From the NCBI GenBank assembly GCA_019843655.1, contig JACDQD010000003.1, forward strand, positions 11,844,925 through 11,908,924: DNA of 64,000 nt, in the 5' to 3' direction. Within the stretch, counting starts at the first letter, position 1. Every line of letters starts with the position of its first letter. The notes beneath the pieces were generated by a model that was given only the letters and a program-made list of their open reading frames with translations, did not search any database and had not been told where the DNA came from. Below, piece after piece: positions 54,501 to 64,000 of the stretch. The DNA comes from Lethocerus indicus. Its lineage: Eukaryota; Arthropoda; Insecta; Hemiptera; Belostomatidae. The position numbers were made by a program, and so were the translations under genes.

Positions 54501-56904
54501 TATTTACTATAAACAAATTCAGATATACACGAAGGAAATATAATAGTAACGTTTGGTTCTTTCATGACTATGATTGCGGACTGAAAAAAAATTGTCAAGG
54601 GCTTAGTAGGAGACAGATTATTGTCTGAATTATGATCGAGGAGAAATATACACATTTTACAATTAATCATAGCCCAGATGCCAATTCATATGTGTAACGA
54701 ATGGAAGCACGTGACTCTTAGACGGGCAAAGAAAATGAATTGAAGGCATCGTTTGAAATTGATCCCATTCATACATCACTCAGCATGAATTAATCAGTGC
54801 AGGTAACTCACATCTGTGTAGGTGTCCATTGAATAATGCTTCAACGTTGTACGACGTAAATAATTCAATACGAATTTCAGTATTCGCGGTTAAAATAATT
54901 TTATTCAATAAACAGGATATAGGATTCTGAAAGAGTAAATAATATTATACTAATAATATTGAGAAATGTTGTATCATTATTGGCTTTATAATGAAAATAT
55001 TTCATTCGAAACATCGTTGAATATGTATTGGATTAGATCTATTAGGTGGCTTCATTAAGACCTCACGTTCGTGAAACGAAACGGCAGGTTCTAATTACGG
55101 AGTCAATAATCGTTCGGGTGAAGCCCACACGCGACAAATTAATCAGCCTCCACCAACCCTTCAGGTCACGACGAACTGCTCCACATCACATACTTTCTAC
55201 CTCACGTGTAATAGCTCAGCTGTTGGCCGAAATGAAAAAAAAATTAAAAATAACTTCCTAAGAGGTAAAAGAACTGGGCCCAACGTGAAAACCAGTCGCC
55301 CCGAGGAGAGCGCTGTCAGCCGGGGCCTATCAGCGTGTCATGGGCTTTGACGGACAAATAATCAAACTTAAATTGCTTTCGGCTCCCCCCCCGCCCCCTC
55401 CGCCGGTATCCTACGAGGGGCGCATTATCAGCCCGATACAACTGACGCTCGATGGGTTTCCGCTCAGTCGGCGCTTAAAAAGTATGAAAAAAACCCTCCA
55501 ACTAGAGACTGGATTTTCTGACCGTTTCTACTCAACAGTCTCGCTCAGAAAATATCATATAATCACTGTCATTTAATAAATAATATACACTTTAATGAAC
55601 TTTATACTGCTTCCAAGTGATCGCCACAACCATTACTAACCTACGTTGAATTTAATGGATTTAAAACCTAGTAGTTTAAATACATCGGTCTCTGCTCGCT
55701 GTTACCAAGCGACCGCCTATAATATGTCTGAAAGAAGTAATAACCAGTACAAATAGTACATTAAAAAGAATATAACTCAATGGACCTTAAGTCTCAGACT
55801 TATCAAAGACAAAGATCTTTACCGTTTGCTTATTGCACTATTGAAACCGTATCGGAGTGTGATCAATACTTTCGAGGAGAGCAGAAGTAGTGTCGAGCAA
55901 TCGCCGTTATAATCAGAAAATGGCTTTATCTGTTCTTGAGATTCGTGTCTAAAAACACCCAGTAAAACCGCCAAAGCAAATGCTATACGATATTATTAGT
56001 GGGTGGGATAAGTGTACAGCGGCGGACGAGTACCTGCGCCCGAAACGGTTCTTCGAGATAGACCCGCAACACTCCTCATTACCGTTTATTTCAACGAAGA
56101 TTTCACATTTGTCATACATTTTATTTTATTAAAATAATTCAAGAATTTTGAAAAATGTTTCCATGTCTCATTTCTTTGCCGAAAAATGATTCAAGCTGCA
56201 TTTTAATTTAGTTATTTAATTTACTACTTAAATATATCCCCTCTTGTACAAACCCAGAATATTTAGCGGTATAAGGATCTTGGAAATCCGGTTTTATTTG
56301 AAGACTATTCGCCTATATCACATTCAGCCACTATTTTCACTAAAATAAAATGATAAAATACATTCTTGTTAATTTTCGCGTGTCTCAAAAATATTAACAT
56401 GTAAATTTAGATCCTTTCTATACAATTTGTGTAAAATGAATACCGTGTATGTTTAAAACATTGCCCGTGTAATTATCCAAGTTGAACTGCTGTTCTTTCC
56501 GTTTTAAGAAACTGAACGATCGGGCTTCTAAATGTTAAATTAATTTACACCGTTTCGACGGGTCTACCAAAGTGACAATAGGATCACGTCCTTAAGGTTA
56601 CACAACGGATGATCGGCCTTCGGGTCGGCCCTAATTAAGAATGATACTTTCTAGCGCAGGTCTCTGGCGCGACCTCCATACGCTCAATTTTGACAATCGT
56701 CCGTGATTAAAAGTAACAGTAAAATTGAACGATGAAAAATAGAACGACGGAGGCCTTAAAGAAACAACGTCACTGTGCAGGGGCGATGACGACCGGGAGC
56801 CCCTAATAGAATATAGGCGTTAGAATAACTGAGAGAGGTACGGTCTAGGGCATTGTTTGATCCCAGTTGGCCGGACGTCACTCTAACATGGACAGAACAC
56901 TTTG
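51544..56904. other. Non-coding; no gene recognised
   Basis: Mostly AT-rich with balanced patches at 51560-51830, 53220-53470 and 53860-54200. C-runs at 54106-54124 could allow a minus-strand quadruplex. A short GA tract lies at 54211-54238. A C-rich run lies at 55385-55398. Frames in this stretch lack domains. Confidence 0.5.
54211..54238 (+). repeat. Short (GA)n tract
   Basis: GGAGAGAGAG repeated and extended by GAGAGAGAGAG, with one extra G. Low-complexity microsatellite. Confidence 0.9.
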
Positions 56905-56975
56905 ATGTGCCCGGGATTCGAACCCTACTTGCCCTATCATACTGACTATGGCAGAAGGAAAATCTCCCTTAGACG
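56905..56975 (-). other. tRNA-like B-box motif, possible SINE remnant
   Basis: On the minus strand GGTTCGAATCC (56914-56924) exactly matches the RNA polymerase III B-box, the T-arm of a tRNA, flanked by GG and CCGGG. A small hairpin (AAGGGA/TTCCTT) lies about 31 bases upstream, at about 56956-56971. No acceptor stem pairs with the 3' side, there is no 7-base anticodon loop, and no A-box lies at the right distance. It is not an intact tRNA. A decayed tRNA-derived SINE or a chance match remain. Confidence 0.35.
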
Positions 56976-57681
56976 ATCAATTATAACATAGTCACCGTCA
57001 CGCTAGGATTAAAAGCTCAATAATAAAACGTGCTTAATTATTTAATTCTTGCAAGGGTGGAGTTTTTAAAGGGTAATGTGATAAGGGAGATGTGATCGAT
57101 CAACTGATTTAATAAGTGTAATTTCTACATAGAAATACACGCTGAGTGGATACAGATTTGATTGAATTTTAAACTCACTGACCACCAAATATTTTATGTC
57201 ATAATCGCTGGTGCCAAACATATGGCGACAACTTGAGAGGAGACGGTATATCCGAAGGACTGTAGGAAAAATCGTGAGTGTGCGATCAATTTCGTTAATT
57301 TCTGATTAAGTATTCAGACCAGATAATTTCACGAATGGAATATGATTTTTAGTAAGACGAAATCGTCGGATGGAAAAGGGCAAGATCTGCATTTTCTGGT
57401 ATTAACACCTGGATAATTTTGCATTCTGCTCCCGTTTTGTGATCTCCGTGTGAAATATCTGTCCTCGTTGTCGGGCAGTTTTCCTAAAACGTTAATAGAT
57501 TTCACATCGACTCCGTTGTAGAACTTTGAATTGACTGGTAAAACTGAGGAAACGGCAACAATTGCTCGAACTGGCGGCGGGACGAAATTCTGCTAATGCC
57601 GCCTAACTCGTTATTCATTAAGCCACCTTTGATAATTACCAATTGTGACGGTTGAAGAAAGGTTCTGTCGCCGCCAGAAAC

Positions 57682-57685
<4 letters not shown>
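56976..57685. other. Non-coding, AT-rich
   Basis: Nothing recognised apart from a small perfect hairpin ATTTCTA-CA-TAGAAAT at 57121-57136. Confidence 0.55.

Positions 57686-57765
<80 letters not shown>
57686..57765 (+). repeat. (AG)n microsatellite, 80 bp
   Basis: Near-perfect AG repeat with a single T interruption at 57718. It is the longest GA tract in the window. It could bind GAGA factors or form triplex DNA, and it creates Arg-Glu and Ser-Leu runs in spurious frames on either strand. Confidence 0.97.
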
Positions 57766-57766
<1 letters not shown>

Positions 57767-57893
57767 CGCACACGCGCTCGCACTCACGCGCCCGACTATC
57801 CTCGACCTTTTAAAACAACGCTTAAACCTTTGATATTTGCTTTATAATTCCAAATTTAAATTACAAATTCGGTCCTATTTGTCGGACCGAGCC

Positions 57894-57925
57894 GGGGGGA
57901 GGGGTGCGTGGGGGGGTGGGGAGGG
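57894..57925 (+). other. Strong G-quadruplex motif
   Basis: Five runs of three or more G (57894-57899, 57901-57904, 57910-57916, 57918-57921, 57923-57925) separated by loops of 1, 5, 1 and 1 bases. This is well within the standard quadruplex pattern and is the strongest in the window. It lies 130 bp downstream of the GA tract. Confidence 0.9.
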
Positions 57926-60900
57926 CCGCGTCTTTTTTCGGGGCCCCATTGTCCTCCCCGTGGGTTGACGACGGCGACTCCGAGTGAATTTATTCACCGA
58001 GTGTCATCATTCCCCGTGGACGGAGGGCGCACCAAGGTACCAATTACTCATGAATTTTGTATAGACATGAATATTAATAATAGAATTTCACGACGCCGAG
58101 AGGAAATAAGACTGGGAGAGCGGGCGTGAAACGGAACAGATCGGGGGTTTGACCCCTGGCACGGTTTAATTTTCCCTTTCGCCGGTACGACCCACGTCCG
58201 GGAATCATCCTCGTCCGTCTTTCGACTAATTCGATGATAATTAAAACATATATGTAACGACATTTGCATAATGGTCTCGCGACGGGTCTTCCTTCCTCCT
58301 TACATTGTTATCTTAACTTTCACCGAGAGGGGGTACCGATATTAAGAACTCGGGCCAATCGGCGGGCCCCTGATATTTATCGGCAAATACGTTATGACTG
58401 ATTCATAGATTCAAAACAGCTTTCCATTGTATACATTTTGAAAATAGTCTTGACCATTTTGGCATCCCCGATGGGCTGAGAGATATTTTAAATTACGGTC
58501 TCGAATATTTTTCCACCGCCGTACAGTTGACGTTACAAGAACATGGCCAGGGAGGATCCGAGTATTTATCAATTTTATTTTAGGCGAGCAAGTATTTATG
58601 TCTCATAAGACATGTCAGGAGGAAGTATAATAAATAAAACCGCGAGGAATGCCGCCAAAGTCATTAATTTCTGTAAATTCCAATTTCAAAATTGACAGGG
58701 AGGGAAGAATTCCAGGGTTAAATTAAAGACCTGTCCTGATCCTTAACTCAGCTTGCAAGTTTTAGACAAACTGATTTGACAGACTTGACATATTTTTTTA
58801 ATTCTCATTGATAAATTGTACCCAACACACTTCCTGAAGAATAATCTAATGACAGAGTTCACATAATCAGTTTTATATCATAGGTTTGTAAAAGAGAAGC
58901 CCTGACCTAAGTCTAAAGGAAGGGCATCAAAATATGGAAATGAAAAAGAATGTAGGTCCATAATTATGTTTATCGTCCGGTTTATGCTTGAGGAAAGTAA
59001 GGAGGAATTAAGGACACGGACCTCACCTTACGTAAGTCGTTTTATGACAAATTTTACGAATGTCCTTTTATTCCGAGAGAACCATAAATCACCTGAAAAA
59101 GGCGTGAAACCTCGGAAACTAAAAACGGCTTAGAATCGTGTTTCCACTTTCTTCAAACGAACATGTGTGACCTGACCCTAACAGTTTTTAAGTTGACAAA
59201 TGTGGCCAACAAACAGGATGTCTGCTTCGCGTTATCCGAATTTTAATTTTACATGATACACAATCCGGTTATTTATGATTCGTTCCCGGACGAATGCAAT
59301 AAGCTAACAATAAAGTTGGTGTTTATATTTTTATCAACTAGATCACTACTATCAGTATTTATGGCCCCTTCTGATGAAAGAAATGATGATTCATTATTCC
59401 TTAGCAAAGACTATATCTCCGAAACAGTAAAGTGTTCTAATTATGTGCAAAAAAACAACCAAAGCGTACACAACAGGGCAGGCTACGGGTTTACAATTTT
59501 TAAAGGTTGTTAATACACAAAAGATTCATGTCAAAATGCGACTATGATGAGAGATGAGCTTAGAAATTAAATGAAATAGATGAAAATATAAGAATGAGTT
59601 AGCAGTGATTTTTTTCCTCTTCAATCTGACGGTTTGACCAAATCCGATTCAAGAGCTGACAGTCAACTTATCGAATACTTGTTAGCTAATGTTTTCTGTT
59701 AACCGTTCTCGATTCTGACGTTGACTGATGGTTCCTCGCGTTTGGACACGGCTGACATTCCCTAAAAACCCGTCCTCAGTGTGACCGTCCTCAGAACCCG
59801 CCGCCCAATTAACCCGATCCACTCAATTATCCGTTACCGGAGGTTTTAAAAAGAGAAAACCCTCCGCGAAAGTGCCGTCACGAACGATTTATATTTCGAG
59901 GGCCCCGGGCCTCTTGTCACGGTCGAAAAAAAATCCGGAAACACAATATTTCCTACCGAGACACCCTCCCGATTTTTTATTCTCTTATTCCATATTCCAT
60001 TTTTTGTTCTCTCGAACCATACCCGATACCGGGTTTAATTAATTGTAATCATAAAAATTTAAAAATGCACATTTATTTTGGAAAATTCCAGCCTCGTTGT
60101 CTTTCATATAATACAAATCTCTTGCGATTCAATCGAATCCTGGTTAAGACGAGTTTACGTTGTTCTAACAGCTATAGTTATAAAACAGTAATTAGAGGGA
60201 AATTTACTAGCCGCTGGTGATATAGCTCCGACGTTGATTACTGGAATGACGCAGCGTAAACTCCTTCCTCCGAGTGAGATCGATTCTCACCGAATTATCC
60301 TTCAATTTCAAATTTGAATTAATTAAATTAGAAGTATTTCATTCCTGAACTATCCACCGTACTTACTGATGATGGTGTTAATTTCATTTAGGACATAGCT
60401 CTGAAGTTTCTTGGTAAACGAGCGTCTTTCAACGTAATATCGCATTTTTAAATAAAAATAAACAAGGTTTGTTGGGTAAGAAAGCAGCTGTGATTTAAGG
60501 ACTGGTCTGTTGAAACTCTTGTTGGGATTCTTCCACTCTGCGCTATAGGTTGTTTTAAGGAGCGGCGTCTCTCAATAGGCGGTTGGGAAACAATGCTGTC
60601 AAAGACCTGCCTTAATTTCGACAGTCACCGCTTGTTAGTTCGGGGCCCGAGACCCTGCCCTACCTCACAATTGCCGCCTGGCAGTGGGTGGCCCTGGAAA
60701 GGGCCGTTCTGACAGTGATTGATCGTAGTCGCCTTCGTTTTTCAAACCGTCACGAGTTTACGACACATTTGGACGGCAGTTAAAGTGGTTTGATGAGTGC
60801 GGAATAATTCGGCCGCCACGCATTACGGCGATTACATCAACTCTGTTGTATTTTACGTTTTTCAATTCGTACAGCTGGTCGTTTATTAATAATTCTATTT

Positions 60901-63900
60901 CTTTCACGTACGTAGGTGTGCATTGAAACTATCAACGATGTGACTATGGAATGCGTGAGTGAAATTAGTCATTCCGAAGCAAGAGTAGAACCCAGACACC
61001 GCACTTTCACGAATGCTGAGTCAAATAGTAGTAGACACCTCGTCGGTCGTTGTTCTTCAAATAGTTCAATATCGCGTATGATTAATTTGCTGTTTTTATC
61101 TAGAAACGTATGCAATTTCATCATTTTCTTTTTTATTAAAACTGGGATCTAGGAAGGTAACGAAATGCATAGAATGGTCTATACTGAATTACCATTGGGT
61201 AACCGACTTCAGCAACATTTTTAATATTAACGGAGTATAACACGAACCATTAAATATCTGCAACCAGAAATTGCATTGAGTCAACTCAAAGCAGAACTCA
61301 TAACCTCATCCTGTTAAAGCGCTTTCTAGAACCCAAATAGCGGTATATCGAATAAAATAAAAGCTATAATTTAGTAAAAAATGTGGCCTCTCGGCTTTAA
61401 AGAATTATACTGACCCGGGCAATTTACGCTCGAAACCGATATTGAAAGCTTTCATTTCATATTTTTATGAAACTCAGTTCCTTTTCTGGTGGCACTTATT
61501 TTTCCAAATGTAATTTAACTTGGAGGCTAAACGGGAAAACTGAGCCAGATGGAAAGGATGTTATTACCGGAGTAATTACTGTCCATTACATATATTTTTA
61601 CGATGAGGTTTATAAGATGGATTTCCCGTCGGCGCAAATCGAGTGTCGTTTTATTGCATTTTTAACAGTTCATTACGCGGTCGAATTATACACAGTCACT
61701 CATGAAAAATAATGTTAAAAATTCAGAGAAAATTAAAGAGAAAGGAAACAATTCTGGAAATTTAAACTATCATTGAAAATTAGTAAACTAGAAAATAATT
61801 ACTTCAGGAAAATCAGGAATATAAAATAAACTGCGTATGTATGATATATTCAAGTCCTTGTTACGTCATTATAATGTATAAATTATAATCAATAATTCAA
61901 AGTATAAATTTACTTTCAAGTAAAAATGCAAAGGAATGAATAAAGGTAGCGGAAACCGGAAATGGGACATAACTCGACGGTTTATAACTCGTAACCTTTC
62001 AAACTTCGGATGACACCATTCGACAAATATGTTGCTGTATTCAAGGAACCATTTCTTGACTGGCGTCGTTCATTTTCGCCGACAAAGTCCCCTACCGGTC
62101 GTCTGAGGCCTCAAATAAGACGGAGAAAGTGCAAAGTCTGAACGACGGGTTGGAAATTGCGCAAAAACGGAGTCAGTGGATCGGGCCGCGGGTTTGACGC
62201 TGACGAAATGCCTCCCTCCTCCTCGGATGTCGGTTCCGAGGCCTGGAGCACATCCTTCATCGGGTCCGCCGCTACCTCCCTATTAGCACCCTCCACCTAT
62301 CACCTGTTCCCACCAATACCCCCAGACCTCGGATTAGTTTCATTCCACGAAACGACCCGTCTACTTAGAATCGTAGTCATCATCTAGTGACACCGTGTTA
62401 CGACCGTTCCTTCTCAAATTCCGAAACACTTAACTCAATGGCCTCCCATATAATAAAAATAATTTAAATTACAGCGATGACGTGTATACACCACGCTCAA
62501 CACACAAACTAAACTCATACAAGAATGTATATTATAAATATTTAAGTTATTGACAAACAAGCTCTGCGTACCAGGGCTGTGTGTTATCGTACTTGTTTAC
62601 ATTATAACAATATAATGTATATATTTTACGAATTAAAGAATTTCGGAAATTTCGAGTAGGATCGCCATCGCTGGCACACTCAATGATTAATTGCAAATTT
62701 GTATCCGTTGTTCGTTGTATTTTATTTTTCAAGTCCTGGGAGTGTTATCGCCCCGTGAGAGCCGGAGCGCGTGCCATAAGTTGGGAGCGACAGAGCGGAG
62801 GCATCGACCTCAGGCTACCGAGGCACAGAAATGTTGACCTCGCATAAATTGAGCGATCCAATTAACCATCGGTCCCATTAATTGCCGAGCGGGGCCCGCC
62901 CACAACGAACGGGGCAGAACAGTTTTCATTTGCCCCAAATCGTTTTGCCGACAACGAGGAACACTGGCATTGCCCCTCGGTTAAGTAATATATTGCCTGT
63001 ATGTGCCCCGCGCAGCTAACCTCTCACACGGGTTATTAAAGTAACGGTGGATAAAAAGGGGGGAAAATTATCGTTTCGTGTCTCTTTTCTCGACCAGTTT
63101 TTGTCCTCAAGCGAAACGATTTCGACTTCTCGCCACCGCCAGCAACATAACGAGGCACGCTGGCGAGCCTGCGGTCCATGAAGCATGACGTCGCTAGACA
63201 GACATGACAGTGTACTGTTAATGTTGGAAACTGATATCTATTATTCTTAAATGATCATACATTTTTTTTTGTTTATTCTGAAACATCTTTCATTACAATT
63301 TTTGGGTGTGATACCCTCAATTTGGGCTCAATTTGGATTTTCCATCACCACTCGTTTATTCGATTTTAGGATTTATAGAAAAATCTTAAAAACATTTATT
63401 TAAAAAAATCTCGTATCAAATAATCGAAGTGGGGCGCAATAATTTACAACAGAACGCACTGCTTTCACTTTGAACGGGCGTTGCTCCTTTTATGGAGTGT
63501 TCAATTTTTACGAGGCCCGTCCAGAGAGATTGTTAGAATTTTTTTTCCACCTGATATTTGGTAATTTTACTCATAGCGAAGAGTGCAGGATTGCAAGTCC
63601 TACTCTGAGCGACTCCAAGAGGATTACCGCAGAATCAGTTCACCTATTTGGTTCTGTATTAATATTTTCTACACTTATCTTCAGTATGAGACTCTTCGAC
63701 CCGATTTCATTACTGTCTTAAAATTGGTCGTTTTTCACTCGGCACATCTTGGGCAATTGGCGATTGACCGATGAGCTAGGAAAGACAAAAGACTCTGACT
63801 ATTAAGCATTGGAAGGTCTCACGACGTATAAGGTCGGTAAGTTTGGGAATGTTTGGGAAATGTTAGTTTATATTTGCAGAAAATTTGTGTTATAAAATTT

Positions 63901-64000
63901 CCAATATATCACTAATCAAACGAGACCGATTTCCGGGTCTGAATAACAACTGCGGTAAGAGACAAATAGTTTTTTAAAGCGAGTTGTAAACCAACTCTCG
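57926..64000. other. Non-coding; no gene recognised
   Basis: Balanced stretches with regulatory-like words lie at 58310-58700, 59760-60020, 60600-60850 and 62745-63190; the rest is AT-rich. A bulged hairpin lies at 59838-59866. Frames at 59253, 61467, 62157 and 63470 show no domain. No terminator, promoter or exon boundary can be assigned. Confidence 0.5.
59838..59866 (+). other. Bulged hairpin CGGAGGTTTT / AAAACCCTCCG
   Basis: Ten base pairs with one bulged C (59860) around an 8-base purine loop. Looks like a stem-loop, but in a eukaryotic intergenic setting it has no assigned role. Confidence 0.75.

Noticed and set aside
57502..57833. Ser-Leu and Arg-Glu rich frames
   Set aside because: They are translations of the 80-bp GA repeat.
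58138..58162. GGGGTTTGACCCC, resembling a T-arm
   Set aside because: The loop does not fit TTCRANN and no other tRNA arms can be drawn.

Overview
The window is eukaryotic nuclear DNA, most likely from an arthropod and probably an insect. The reasons are AT-rich sequence without obvious CpG depletion, long pure TA, CA and GA microsatellites, no operon-like gene packing, and a mariner-type transposon remnant whose transposase C-terminus is of the kind common in arthropods. I cannot name the species.

I found no protein-coding gene, tRNA, rRNA or recognised conserved microRNA that I would defend. The longest open frames (up to about 144 codons) either run through microsatellites or show no family signature, overlap other frames on the opposite strand, and are about what chance gives in 64 kb. 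The best description is an intergenic or deep intronic stretch. AT-rich DNA alternates with more GC-balanced islands full of TAAT-type and CCGGC-type words, which could be regulatory DNA near a developmental gene; that is inference only.

Layout. 1-4.1 kb: non-coding, with a 17-bp repeat cluster (945-1002) and a clear diverged local duplication of about 210 bp (3508-3710 and 3892-4110). 4.1-13 kb: non-coding, with GA/CT tracts, a perfect 20-bp palindrome (12345-12364) and a G-rich plus (AG)n tract (12918-13009). 13-31 kb: non-coding, with two TA microsatellites, a 9-bp-phased GTATAAC triplet and several hairpins. 31-48 kb: non-coding, with a nested hairpin (31600-31661), an AT-rich repeat-like block near 41.8-42.6 kb and a palindrome cluster at 46.16-46.33 kb. 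48-52 kb: a 154-bp (CA)n(TA)n compound microsatellite, the 325-bp mariner-like element (50616-50940) and another TA tract. 52-64 kb: non-coding, with a tRNA-like B-box motif on the minus strand near 56.9 kb, an 80-bp GA tract and a strong G-quadruplex motif (57894-57925).

The best-supported items are the mariner-derived element, the local duplication, the microsatellites and the palindromes. No new multi-gene system is visible.
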